Shown: positions 23,932 through 32,517 of the stretch, one piece after another
Layout: each line of letters starts with the position of its first letter
Numbering within the stretch: the stretch's first letter is position 1
Origin: Streptomyces sp. Tue6028
GTDB lineage: Bacteria; Actinomycetota; Actinomycetes; Streptomycetales; Streptomycetaceae
Direction of reading: 5' to 3'
Length of the DNA: 64,000 nucleotides
Assembly: GCF_002300165.1 (NCBI RefSeq)
Contig: NZ_MLCE01000019.1
Coordinates: 310,001-374,000, forward strand
Notes under the pieces: model-generated
Databases searched by the model: none
The model's input: the letters and a program-made list of their open reading frames with translations, nothing else
Told to the model about the DNA's origin: nothing
Translations under genes and position numbers: made by a program

Positions 23932-25671
23932 TCAGACGGCGGCGAGGTCCGGTGCAGCGAGGCGCGCGTACGTGCCGCCGTGGGCGATCAGTTCCTCGTG
24001 GGTGCCCGACTCCACCAGGCGTCCGCCATCGACGACGAGGATGCGGTCCGCGTCGGGCGCCAGCGACAGGTCGTGCGTGATCATGACGGTCGTCCGGCCC
24101 GCCATCAGACGGCGCAGCGGCCCGACCACCCGGCGCGCGGCGACCGAGTCGAGCCCGGCCGTCGGCTCGTCGAGGACGAGGACCGGCGCGGCGCGCAGCA
24201 TGGCGCGGGCGATGGCGATCCGCTGCAGCTGACCGCCGGAGAGCGTCGCCGTGCCGGGCGCGATCTCGGTGTCGTACCCGTCGGGCAGCGCGCTGATGAA
24301 GTCGTGCGCGAAGGCATCCACCGCGGCCTGCTCGATCGCCGCCACGGACGCCCCCGGCCGACCGCACGCGATGTTCTCGCGGATCGTGCCGTGCAGGACG
24401 AGCGTCTCCTGGGGCAGCAGCGTCACGTTCTCGCGCAGGAACTCCAGGGACATGTCGCCCAGCGGGACGCCGTCGAGACGGATCACCCCGGCCGTCGGGT
24501 CGTAGAAGCGGGTCAGCAGCTTGGAGAGCGTGGACTTCCCGGCGCCGCTGGGGCCGGTGACGATGACGAGTTCACCGGGTCCGGCCGTGAAGGTCACGTC
24601 GCGCAGGCAGTCACGCTCGTCCCCCGGGTAACGGAACGAGACGCCGTGCAGCCCGACCCAGCCGCCCACGGGCCACGCCCGCACCGGTTCGGCGGGGTCG
24701 CGGACGGCGGGCTCGGCGTCCAGGATCTCCTGGAGCCGCTCGGCCCCGGCGGTGGCGGCGGTGACGGTGAGCCCCAGTTGACCGAGGGTCCGCACCGGCG
24801 GGTACAGGTAGCCGAGGAACGCGGCGAAGGCGAGCAACTGGCCGAGGGACATCCGCCCCTGGGAGATCTCCCAGGCCCCGAGGCCGATCACGGCGAGCAC
24901 GCACAGCGTCTCGAGAACCTCGACGAGCTGCTCGTACTTCTCGCTCGCCCGCGCCCCCCGCACGGACGCCCGCATCCAGGCGCGCGCCTCACGGTCGAGC
25001 CGCCTCTCCTCGGCCCGCCGCCGGTTGTACGCCTGGGTGAGCACCACGTTGCCGAGCGCCTCCTCGACGACCGAGGTGATCGCGCCGTCGGCGGCCCGCT
25101 CCTCCTGGGAGGCGGCCTTGATGCGCCCGGAGAAGCGGCGCGCCGCGACGAGGAAGAGCGGCGCGAGGACGAAGGTGACGAGCGCCAGGTCCCAGCGGAG
25201 CCAGAGCGCCGCGGCCGCGTAGAAGAGTGCCGAGAACGCGGCCGAGACCGTCCCGACGACGCCCGACACGACCATCCGCTCGATGGCCTCGACATCGCCG
25301 GTGAGACGTTCGACCAGGTCGCCCCGCCGGTGGCGCCGGAAGAAGTGCGGGGGCAGCTCCTGGACGTGCCGGAACACCGCCGCACGCAGCCGCAGCACGA
25401 ATCTCTCGGCGGTCCACACCGCGAGCGAGTTGCCGAGGTAGCCGACGAGCGCGCCGAGCACCGCGACACCGAGCCAGGCGCCGGCGGGCCCCCAGAACGC
25501 GGACACCGACCCCGCCCCGAGCGCGTGGTCGGTGAGATCCGCGAAGAGCAGGATGGACGCCGTCTCGGCGAGCGCGGCCAGCACCACGCAGCCGGTGATC
25601 AGTACCAGCCAGGTGCGGTCCCCGCGCGTGAGCGGCCAGAACCGCGCGAACGCCTCCCGAACTTCCCGCAT
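23932..25671 (-). CDS. ABC exporter, fused permease and ATPase
   Basis: A 579-residue half-transporter that would work as a dimer in the cytoplasmic membrane. Residues 1 to about 310 form the six-helix type 1 exporter domain; the ATPase domain follows with Walker A GPSGAGKST, signature LSGGQLQRIAIARAM, Walker B VLVLDEPTAGLD and the switch His in MITHDLSL. It resembles lipid-, drug- or peptide-exporting MsbA-like proteins; substrate is unknown. The gene is monocistronic in context: the next upstream gene is 175 bases away behind a terminator. Its stop codon is at the edge of the repeat mosaic. Confidence 0.93.
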   Translation of the reverse strand: MREVREAFARFWPLTRGDRTWLVLITGCVVLAALAETASILLFADLTDHALGAGSVSAFWGPAGAWLGVAVLGALVGYLGNSLAVWTAERFVLRLRAAVFRHVQELPPHFFRRHRRGDLVERLTGDVEAIERMVVSGVVGTVSAAFSALFYAAAALWLRWDLALVTFVLAPLFLVAARRFSGRIKAASQEERAADGAITSVVEEALGNVVLTQAYNRRRAEERRLDREARAWMRASVRGARASEKYEQLVEVLETLCVLAVIGLGAWEISQGRMSLGQLLAFAAFLGYLYPPVRTLGQLGLTVTAATAGAERLQEILDAEPAVRDPAEPVRAWPVGGWVGLHGVSFRYPGDERDCLRDVTFTAGPGELVIVTGPSGAGKSTLSKLLTRFYDPTAGVIRLDGVPLGDMSLEFLRENVTLLPQETLVLHGTIRENIACGRPGASVAAIEQAAVDAFAHDFISALPDGYDTEIAPGTATLSGGQLQRIAIARAMLRAAPVLVLDEPTAGLDSVAARRVVGPLRRLMAGRTTVMITHDLSLAPDADRILVVDGGRLVESGTHEELIAHGGTYARLAAPDLAAV

Positions 25672-25797
25672 GACTCCTCAACTCCCTTTCCCCGTAGGGC
25701 AAACACCCGGCAGACCGACCTGGATTCGGTGCCGTACGGGGCCGTGCCAGACCCGCACAAAGCCCATATCAATCCCGGAATGAACCCCGGAAACGGC

Positions 25798-25837
25798 CGA
25801 GGCGGGGCCACCGGAACAATTCCGGGACCCCGCCTCG
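25798..25837 (-). terminator. Hairpin terminator after the small basic peptide gene
   Basis: CGAGGCGGGG (25798-25807) pairs with CCCCGCCTCG (25828-25837), and inside it CCGGAA pairs with TTCCGG around a CAA loop. The hairpin begins ten bases beyond the stop codon of the leftward 42-residue gene. Confidence 0.8.
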
Positions 25838-25846
25838 CGGCTGCTG

Positions 25847-25975
25847 CTAGCGACCCTGACGACCCACCGGACGCGGCTTCGGCGCGGCGGCGGCCTTCTT
25901 CTCGACGGGCTTCGGCGCCGGCTTGGGAGCGGCCTTGCGGTGCTTCTTGACCGGGGCGATCTTGTGGAAGCTCAT
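25847..25975 (-). CDS. 42-residue Lys/Ala/Pro-rich basic peptide
   Basis: A short gene encoding a peptide that starts MSFHKIAPVKKHRKAA and continues with alternating KP, KA and AAA runs to a VGRQGR end. About one third of residues are Lys or Arg and there are almost no acids. AAGGAG lies seven bases before the ATG, and a strong terminator follows the stop, so this is a complete transcription unit. The composition resembles the AlaPro/Lys-rich tails of actinobacterial nucleoid and ribosomal proteins. No family was recognised; nucleic-acid binding is an inference from charge alone. Confidence 0.75.
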   Translation of the reverse strand: MSFHKIAPVKKHRKAAPKPAPKPVEKKAAAAPKPRPVGRQGR

Positions 25976-26118
25976 GGGTTCTCCTTCTTCCCTGTGGGTG
26001 AATTCCCTTTGTCGTTCGCGCTGTTCGCTTTCGACATGGAAAACATTACGGGAGCCCGGACCCTGAAATCGCCAATTCCGCTGAGACCTCGATGAATTAC
26101 GACTGAAAGTAATTCTCA

Positions 26119-26146
26119 GAGTGGCGGCGGAACCGAGCCGCCACTC
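26119..26146 (-). terminator. Terminator of the 5'-nucleotidase gene
   Basis: GAGTGGCGGC (26119-26128) and GCCGCCACTC (26137-26146) form a perfect 10-bp stem with an 8-base loop, 85 bases past the stop codon of the leftward nucleotidase gene. The flanks are unusually AT-rich for this chromosome. Confidence 0.7.
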
Positions 26147-26231
26147 ACACAGAACTTATTACCGGCCTCACTTGGAACTTACCTGGGAGACGGACAGGCC
26201 ATTTCCCAGGCGTATTCCATGATCGGTGCGG

Positions 26232-28031
26232 TCACTTCAGAACCGTGATCCGGTTCGCCGCGGGCACCGGGTAGGGGTTGGTGGCCGAGGAGTTGGCCGT
26301 CAGGAAGGCCTCGAAGGCCGCCAGGTCGTCGCTTCCGACGAGGACATCGGTGCCCTTGCCGAGCTCGGCGAAGCCGTCGCCGCCGCCCGCGAGGAAGGAG
26401 TTCATCGCGACGCGGTAGGTGGCGGCCGGGTCGATGGCGGCGCCATTGAGCTTGATCGAGTCGGTGACGACACGGGCGGCGCCCGTCTTCGTCAGGTCCA
26501 GCGTGTAGGTGAGGCCGGAGGAGACCTGGAGGATCTTCGGCGCGGCCTCGTTGGCGCCGCTGACCTGCTGCTGGAGCCCGGTGATCAGCTGGGCGCCGGT
26601 CAGGTTCACGAGGTTCACGGTGTTGGAGAAGGGCTGCACCGTGTACGCCTCGCCGTACGTCACCACGCCGTCGCCCTCGCCACCGCTCGCGGCGTAGGTG
26701 AGACCGGCGCGGATGCCGCCCGGGTTCATCAGCGCGAGATCGGCCTCGGGGTCGAGCGACTTGGCGTGGGCGAGCTGCGCGTCGGCGATCACGTCACCGA
26801 GCGGGGACTCGGTTCCGGCGTTGCCGATCTCTCCGGCGATGTAGCCGATGGGACGCGAGGCGATCGGGGCGGAGAGGGTCTTCCACTTGCCGATGAGCGC
26901 CGTCATGTCGGCGGCCTTCGCCACGTCACGGGTGACGACGTGGTTCGCGGACTTCACCGCCGTACGGGCGATGTCCCCGGTCCAGCGGTCGTAGGTCAGC
27001 GTGGTGTCCGTGTAGAGGCGGCCGAAGGAGGACGCCGAGGTGACCATGCGGGGGTTGCCCGCCGGGTCGTCGATCGTGCACGCGTACGCCTGGTGGGTGT
27101 GGCCGGTGACGAGCGCGTCCACGGCCGGCGTGACGTTCTTGGCGATGTCGACGATCGGGCCGGAGATGCCGTCGCCGGGGCCGGGGCTGTCGCAGTCGTA
27201 GTTGTAGGACTGCGAGACGGGCGCGCCGCCCTCGTGGATGAGCGCGACGATCGACTTCACGCCCTGGCGCTGGAGCACCTTGGCGTACTTGTTGATGGTC
27301 TCGACCTCGTCGCCGAACTTCAGGCCCTTGACGCCCTCGGCGGAGACGATGTTCGGGGTGCCCTCCAGGGTCACGCCGATGAAGCCGACCTTGACGCCGT
27401 TCTTCCGCCACACCCAGTACGGCGCGAGGATCGGCTTGCCGGTCTTCTCGTCGGTGACGTTCGCCGCGAGGTAGGGGAAGTCGGCGCCGCGGAACTTCTC
27501 GTGGTCGTCGTAGCAGCCGTCCTTCGGGTGGCAACCGCCGTTCTGGAGCCGTGCGAGCTCCTTGGCACCCTCGTCGAACTCGTGGTTGCCGACGCTCGTC
27601 ACATCCAGGTCGAGCTTGTTCAGCGCGTCGACCGTCGGTTCGTCGTGGAAGAGCCCGGAGATCAGCGGGGAGGCGCCGACCATGTCACCGGCCCCGGCCG
27701 TGATCGAGTACGTGTGGTTCTTGCGGGCCTCGCGCAGATGAGTGGCGAGGTACTCCACGCCGCCCGCGTCGATCGTCTTCGTCGTGCCGTCGGCCTGCCG
27801 CTCGGTGACGCGGCCGGAGGAGCCGGACGGCGGCTCCAGGTTGCCGTGCAGGTCGTTGAAGGACAGCAACTGCACGTCCTGGTAGCGGCCGCTGCCCTGG
27901 TGGTGCGACGGAGTGGCCGTGTCCTGGCCGGCGCTCGCGGGCATCGCGGAGGCCAGCGCACCGACGGTGGCCAGTCCTGCCGCTGCCGCGAGCATGCGAT
28001 GAGTACGTCTGTGCCGGGACGTCGGCTGCAT
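26232..28031 (-). CDS. Secreted 5'-nucleotidase / metallophosphoesterase
   Basis: A 599-residue exported enzyme of the UshA/5'-nucleotidase family, which releases phosphate from extracellular nucleotides. It has a signal peptide (basic QPTSRHRRTHR, hydrophobic core, cleavage near MPASA-GQ), then the metallophosphatase domain with metal motifs SFNDLHGNLEP, GAGDMVGAS, VGNHEFDEG, LIHEGG and TGHTHQAYAC. The substrate-specificity domain begins near PLGDVIADAQL and contains MNPGGIRAGL and PFSNTVNLVNLTG. The ATG at 28031 follows GGGGGG. Scavenging of phosphate from nucleotides fits the phosphate genes 10 kb away; no PHO box was recognised in its own promoter. Confidence 0.93.
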   Translation of the reverse strand: MQPTSRHRRTHRMLAAAAGLATVGALASAMPASAGQDTATPSHHQGSGRYQDVQLLSFNDLHGNLEPPSGSSGRVTERQADGTTKTIDAGGVEYLATHLREARKNHTYSITAGAGDMVGASPLISGLFHDEPTVDALNKLDLDVTSVGNHEFDEGAKELARLQNGGCHPKDGCYDDHEKFRGADFPYLAANVTDEKTGKPILAPYWVWRKNGVKVGFIGVTLEGTPNIVSAEGVKGLKFGDEVETINKYAKVLQRQGVKSIVALIHEGGAPVSQSYNYDCDSPGPGDGISGPIVDIAKNVTPAVDALVTGHTHQAYACTIDDPAGNPRMVTSASSFGRLYTDTTLTYDRWTGDIARTAVKSANHVVTRDVAKAADMTALIGKWKTLSAPIASRPIGYIAGEIGNAGTESPLGDVIADAQLAHAKSLDPEADLALMNPGGIRAGLTYAASGGEGDGVVTYGEAYTVQPFSNTVNLVNLTGAQLITGLQQQVSGANEAAPKILQVSSGLTYTLDLTKTGAARVVTDSIKLNGAAIDPAATYRVAMNSFLAGGGDGFAELGKGTDVLVGSDDLAAFEAFLTANSSATNPYPVPAANRITVLK

Positions 28032-28310
28032 GGGATCCCCCCTGGAGACCGGTGAGAGCTGCGGGAGCGAGGACCGCCGCGGGGGCGGTCCGCCGGAACC
28101 ACGAGAACTGTGGGACGGCTGTGGCTTGTGCACGCACCTTAGATTCAACGCGCGTAGCGCAACAGGGGGTTAGCGGTTACGGACTGGTTGCCATCGCTTC
28201 ACCGGGAGGCGGCCTCCGCCCGACCACGGCCGCCCGGACGGCCCGCCACGATCGACATCCGCCGCGCTCAACTCCTTGTCCGGAAATCACCGGGCCGTAC
28301 CCTCGTATGC

Positions 28311-29237
28311 ATGACCAGCGACGACACCGCACCGTTTGCGCACTCGCGTTCCATCCAGACCTTCTCCGAGCTCACCCCCGCCCAGGCGGAGGACGTGCTC
28401 GGGCTGCTCGCGGAGGCCGCCCGGTCCGACGGCCAGCAGGCGGTGTCCGAGCAGGGACGGCTCCAGCTGAAGGGCGGGCCCCGGGAGGGCGTGCGGCATC
28501 TGCTGCTGGCCGTCGGTCCCGAACTGGTCGGGTACGCGCAACTGGAGGACACCGATCCGGTGGAGGCCCCCGCCGCCGAGCTGGTCGTGCACCCGGCGTA
28601 CCGCGGACACGGGCACGGCCGGGCGCTCGGCTCCGCGCTGCTGGCCGAGTCGGGGAAGCGGCTGCGCGTGTGGGCGCACGGCGGGCACTCCGCGGCCCGG
28701 CACCTGGCGCAGGTCCTCGGACTCACGCTGTTCCGCGAACTGCGCCAGATGCGGCGGCCGTTGGAGGGGATGGACCTCGGGGAGCCGAAGCTCCCGGACG
28801 GTACGAACGTCCGGGCCTTCGTGCCCGGCCGGGACGACGCCGCCTGGCTGGCCGTCAATTCCGAGGCCTTCGCCCACCACCCCGAACAGGGCTCCCTCAC
28901 CCAGCGGGACCTGGACGACCGGATGGCCGAGCCGTGGTTCGACCCCTCCGGGTTCTTCCTGGCCTTCCAGAGCGGCGAACTGGTCGGCTTCCACTGGACC
29001 AAGGTGCACGCCGAGGAGCAGATCGGCGAGGTGTACGTCCTCGGCGTGCGCCCCGGCTCCCAGGGCGGCGGCCTGGGCAAGGCGCTGACCACCATCGGTC
29101 TGCGTCACCTGGCCGCCCAGGGCCTGCCCACCGCGATGCTCTACGTCGACGCCGACAACAAGGCGGCGGTGACGGTGTACGAGCGGCTCGGCTTCGTGAC
29201 GCACGAGACGGACCTCATGTACCGGACCGAGTCCTGA
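28311..29237 (+). CDS. mshD: MshD, mycothiol synthase
   Basis: A 308-residue protein with two GNAT domains, the hallmark length and layout of mycothiol synthase. MshD acetylates Cys-GlcN-Ins with acetyl-CoA in the last step of making mycothiol, the main actinobacterial thiol. The N-terminal GNAT motif is HPAYRGHGHGRALGSALL; the active C-terminal domain has GEVYVLGVRPGSQGGGLGKAL and VDADNKAAVTVYERLGF. There is no ribosome-binding site. A TACCCT box about seven bases before the ATG and TTGTCC about 16 bases further up suggest a leaderless mRNA. The 3' end overlaps the convergent membrane-protein gene by 23 bases. Confidence 0.93.
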   Translation: MTSDDTAPFAHSRSIQTFSELTPAQAEDVLGLLAEAARSDGQQAVSEQGRLQLKGGPREGVRHLLLAVGPELVGYAQLEDTDPVEAPAAELVVHPAYRGHGHGRALGSALLAESGKRLRVWAHGGHSAARHLAQVLGLTLFRELRQMRRPLEGMDLGEPKLPDGTNVRAFVPGRDDAAWLAVNSEAFAHHPEQGSLTQRDLDDRMAEPWFDPSGFFLAFQSGELVGFHWTKVHAEEQIGEVYVLGVRPGSQGGGLGKALTTIGLRHLAAQGLPTAMLYVDADNKAAVTVYERLGFVTHETDLMYRTES

Positions 29238-29961
29238 GGACGCGCCGCCGGCGGACGGGTTCCGCGCCGGCGTACGCGACCGTCACGGCCGCGCCGGCCA
29301 GCAGCCACGCCCACCGCTGGTGCGCGTCGCCCCAGGCCGGGTCGTCGGCCGACGGGAACAGCGTCCAGCGGTAGGGCAGCAGCAGGGCCGCGGCGCAGAC
29401 CGTGCCCAGCAGGCCGGCCGACACCACGACGCCCGGTTCGGCGGCGTCCGTGCACCGCACGGCCAGGGAGGCGGCGGCCAGTGCGAGGAGGGCCAGGGCG
29501 CCCGCCTCCAGGGTGACCGCGCCGACCGGGGGCCGCACCCGCGCCGGCGTCAGGAGCAGCGCGGCCGTCCAGCACAGCGCCACGAGCGGGGCGACGAGCG
29601 CGACCCGCAGCCCGGCGCGTACCGGCCGCCGGGTCGGCACCGGCGCGGTGGTGTGCCGCGCCGGGTCGTCCAGCAGGAAGGCCAGGCCCAGACCGAGGGT
29701 GAGGGCGGCGGCCCGCAGCAGGTTGAGGCTCATCCACGGGTCGGGCTCGGTGGACAGCAGCCGGGGCAGGGCGGTCAGGAGCAGCGCCAGGACGGCACCG
29801 GTGATGAGGGCCGCCCGGGGCAGGGCGCGCCACAGCGGCGGCAGCAGCGCGCCGGCCACGGCGTACGGGCCCGCGCCGGGCGCCGTGCCCGCGGGGGGCG
29901 GTGCGCCTCCTCCGGGAGAAGGCGCGGGCCGCGCCGCGGCGGCCGTCCCTAGCCCCCGCAC
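29215..29961 (-). CDS. Polytopic membrane protein of the ECF-linked ABC operon
   Basis: A 248-residue protein with about six hydrophobic helices after a Pro/Gly-rich cytoplasmic start (residues 1-30). It has no ATPase or enzyme motif. It is the last gene of the leftward sigma, anti-sigma, ATPase and permease operon, and its start overlaps the permease gene by 13 bases, so it is probably an additional membrane subunit of that transporter. The stop lies inside the 3' end of mshD (23-base antisense overlap), which leaves no room for a separate terminator. Confidence 0.75.
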   Translation of the reverse strand: MRGLGTAAAARPAPSPGGGAPPPAGTAPGAGPYAVAGALLPPLWRALPRAALITGAVLALLLTALPRLLSTEPDPWMSLNLLRAAALTLGLGLAFLLDDPARHTTAPVPTRRPVRAGLRVALVAPLVALCWTAALLLTPARVRPPVGAVTLEAGALALLALAAASLAVRCTDAAEPGVVVSAGLLGTVCAAALLLPYRWTLFPSADDPAWGDAHQRWAWLLAGAAVTVAYAGAEPVRRRRVLRTRSGT

Positions 29962-31514
29962 GAGTCACCGTCCGAGGTCTTGGTGCCGCCGTCGCCGGCG
30001 GGGACCCCGAGGAGCTCGGCCGCCCGCGCCGTGGACGTCTTGGGGGACGTGAGCTCCGCCCAGTGCGCCTTCACCTTGGGGACGACGCTGTAGCGGGGAC
30101 GCTGGAGCAACTCCTGGACGATCCGGGTCTGTTCGGAGGTCAGGGAGATCGGGTTGGTGGGGGCCAGGATGACCTCGGCGCCGTCGACGTGGTCGTCGAG
30201 GGTGACGTTCGTGAACGCGGTCTTCGGGTGGGGCAGCGCGCCCAGCGCCAGCCACATGGCCGTCACGCCGCGGGCGTCGCACATCGTGCCGGCGGACTCC
30301 TCGTCGCCGGCGACGAGGACCGAGGCGACGCCGACCGCGAACTCGGGGGTGCGGTTGCCGCCCCACCGGGTGCCGACGGTGACGGTGCCACGGGTGGTGG
30401 ACGGGGCGAGCGCCGCGTCGCCGTCCAGGCCGTAGCGGGCGTCGACCCGCTGGCGGACGGTCAGCCGCTCGCCGCCGGCCGCTCCGCCCGCGAGGGACTG
30501 GACGCCGTCGACGACGCGTGCCCAGTCGGCGGTGCGGCCCGTCCACTCCGGGTAGGCGCAGTACGTCGACCTGCCGTGGGTGACGCAGGACTGCACCTTC
30601 TGCGGGGTGACGGTCGCCTCGGTGCGGGCGGCGGCGAGCGAGGCCGGGTCGCCCGGGGACTGCCCGGCGATCCCGGCGCCCGTCGCGGCGAGGGCGAGAG
30701 CCGTCACGGCCACGGTGGTGCGCGTCCGGCCGCCTCCCCTCAGCACGGCGAGGCACAGCAGCAGCACCACGAGCCCGGACAGGTACAGCGCGTGCCAGGC
30801 GGCCGGGCGGCCGATCAGGTCGGACGGGAGCGCGGTGCGGCCCATCTCGGAGATGCTCGGCCACAGCCACCGTTCCCAGTGCGCGTCGCTCGCCCCGACG
30901 GAGACCAGGGTGCCGAAGGCGACGAAGCCCACGACGAGGAGCGGTGCGGCGAACGAGCTGGTCACCAGCCGGGCGGACAGGACGCCGAGGATGCCGGAGA
31001 GGAGCACCGACAGCGGGCCCACGGCCAGTTCGGCCGGTGATCCGTGACCGACGGCGCCGGGCTTGAGCGCCGCCCAGGTGAACTGGAAGGTGACGACCAG
31101 CGCGGTGAGGGCCGCGAAGGGCACGACGGACAGCCCGTGGGCGACCGTACGCCGCCACGGATCCATAGGGAGGACGTCGAGGTGACGGTCGGTGTCCCGT
31201 CGTCGCGAGCGCAGCACGGCCCGGTTGACGCAGACGAAGAGCGCGACGCCGAGGAGTATGGGCCCCGACTGGGTGTCGCGGTCGACGTCCTGGAGGACGG
31301 GGAAGTCGTCCATGCCCTCCCGGCCGGAGAACATCTGCCAGCCGGTGTAGACGACGTACAGCACGAGGAAGGCGAACACCGGGATCTGCAGGAGCAGTTC
31401 ACGGGCTTCGAAGCGGGCCAGGGCGAGGACGGCGCGCGTCCTGGAGCCCTGTCCGGACGCGGACGGCTCCACCCCCGTGGGGGCCGTCCGTTCGATCGTG
31501 TCGGCGGCGCTCAT
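29949..31514 (-). CDS. ABC-2-like permease of the ECF-linked operon
   Basis: A 521-residue membrane protein. After a short cytoplasmic start (MSAADTIERTAP), six helices lie in the first 300 residues (FARFE-like start ALARFEARELLLQIPVFAFLVLYVVYTGW, typical of ABC-2 export permeases). A further helix then leads to an external domain of about 200 residues with four cysteines. ABC-2 permeases normally lack so large an extracytoplasmic domain. The ATG overlaps the ATPase stop codon as ATGA. Together with the ATPase it should form an exporter or an antimicrobial-resistance/maintenance pump; the substrate is unknown. Confidence 0.82.
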   Translation of the reverse strand: MSAADTIERTAPTGVEPSASGQGSRTRAVLALARFEARELLLQIPVFAFLVLYVVYTGWQMFSGREGMDDFPVLQDVDRDTQSGPILLGVALFVCVNRAVLRSRRRDTDRHLDVLPMDPWRRTVAHGLSVVPFAALTALVVTFQFTWAALKPGAVGHGSPAELAVGPLSVLLSGILGVLSARLVTSSFAAPLLVVGFVAFGTLVSVGASDAHWERWLWPSISEMGRTALPSDLIGRPAAWHALYLSGLVVLLLCLAVLRGGGRTRTTVAVTALALAATGAGIAGQSPGDPASLAAARTEATVTPQKVQSCVTHGRSTYCAYPEWTGRTADWARVVDGVQSLAGGAAGGERLTVRQRVDARYGLDGDAALAPSTTRGTVTVGTRWGGNRTPEFAVGVASVLVAGDEESAGTMCDARGVTAMWLALGALPHPKTAFTNVTLDDHVDGAEVILAPTNPISLTSEQTRIVQELLQRPRYSVVPKVKAHWAELTSPKTSTARAAELLGVPAGDGGTKTSDGDSCGG

Positions 31515-32416
31515 GCGGCCACCTCCGCGGTCTCGCCGTCGAGGGTGAGCAAGTAGCCGTCCTCCAGGGTCGGTTCGAGGAGTTCGGCGCCCGGGGGCGG
31601 GTCGCCGACGTTGCGGAAGCTGCCCGTGCCCGTACGCCATCCGGCGCGGGCGCCCGGGTCGCGTTCGGTGCTGCTCCAGACCCGGCCGGCCGCCCGCGCG
31701 GTCAGCTCGGCGGGCGTGCCCTCGAAGCGGACCCGGCCCGAGGCCATGACGATCACGCGGTGGCAGAGCATCGCGACGTCCTCCGTCTGGTGGGTGGAGA
31801 GCAGGACGGTGCGCCCCTCGCCCGCCTGGGCGATCAGCTCCCTGAAGCGCATGCGCTGTTCGGGGTCGAGACCGACGGTCGGCTCGTCGAGGACGAGGAA
31901 GCCCGGGTCGCCGACGAGTGCGGCGGCCAGCGCTACCCGCTGGCGCATGCCGCCGGACAGCTTCTTGATGCGCTTGCCGCGCACGTCGGACAGGTCGACG
32001 GCGTCCAGCACGCGCCGCACCTCGCGGTGCCGGGCGGTGCGGTCCGTCAGCTCCTTCAGGATCGCCACGTAGTCGACGAAAGCGAAGGCGGAGAAGTCCT
32101 GGTGGAAGCCGGGTGTCTGGGGCAGGTAGCCCAGCCGGCGCCGGACGTCCAGGCGGCCGGACGGGCTGCCGGGGTCGTGCCCGAGGACGGTGAAGGCTCC
32201 CCGGTCGGCGGGCACCGCGGTGGCGAGCACCCGCAGCAGGGTGGTCTTGCCCGCGCCGTTGGGGCCGAGCAGTCCGGTGACGCCTTCGCCCAGTCGCAGG
32301 GAGACGTCGTCGAGGGCGACGGTTCCGCCGTAGCGGAGGGTCAGGCCGGAGGCGGAGACGGTGGGCGGCATGCGCAGGGGGCTCCTGTCGGAGTGGTGGT
32401 CAGGGGCGGCGGTCAC
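31511..32416 (-). CDS. ABC transporter ATPase of the ECF-linked operon
   Basis: A 301-residue ATPase with Walker A GPNGAGKTTL, Q-loop LPQTPGF, signature KLSGGMRQRVALAAAL, Walker B FLVLDEPTVGLD and switch His in STHQTED. The signature and the C-terminal extension of about 70 residues are like those of DrrA/CcmA-type ABC-2 ATPases. GTG at 32416 follows AGGAG by six bases; an in-frame ATG 15 codons later (MPPTVSAS) also has a GGAG and is possible. A 13-base word CTCCGACAGGAGC occurs before each of these two candidate starts, a small local duplication. Confidence 0.88.
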   Translation of the reverse strand: MTAAPDHHSDRSPLRMPPTVSASGLTLRYGGTVALDDVSLRLGEGVTGLLGPNGAGKTTLLRVLATAVPADRGAFTVLGHDPGSPSGRLDVRRRLGYLPQTPGFHQDFSAFAFVDYVAILKELTDRTARHREVRRVLDAVDLSDVRGKRIKKLSGGMRQRVALAAALVGDPGFLVLDEPTVGLDPEQRMRFRELIAQAGEGRTVLLSTHQTEDVAMLCHRVIVMASGRVRFEGTPAELTARAAGRVWSSTERDPGARAGWRTGTGSFRNVGDPPPGAELLEPTLEDGYLLTLDGETAEVAA

Positions 32417-32517
32417 GCGGCGCTCCTGTCGGAGGAGTGAGGTGGACGGGAGCGGCGGTCAGGCGGCGCGCCCGCGGGAGACGTGGGTGGAGCGGTCGGC
32501 GGCGGTGGCCGGCGTGG

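Noticed and set aside
22561..25950. A 1129-codon open frame on the plus strand
   Set aside because: It is antisense to the ABC exporter and runs through the repeat mosaic. The peptide is Arg/Pro/Gly low complexity, and its openness follows from the high GC content.
28188..28310. PHO box candidate GTTGCCATCG/CTTCACCGGG between the nucleotidase gene and mshD
   Set aside because: Only one of two 11-bp units keeps TTCAC, and its orientation points to mshD, not the nucleotidase.
28052..29374. A 440-codon plus-strand frame over mshD
   Set aside because: It is a shadow of mshD in another frame, Arg/Pro-rich, and without conserved motifs.
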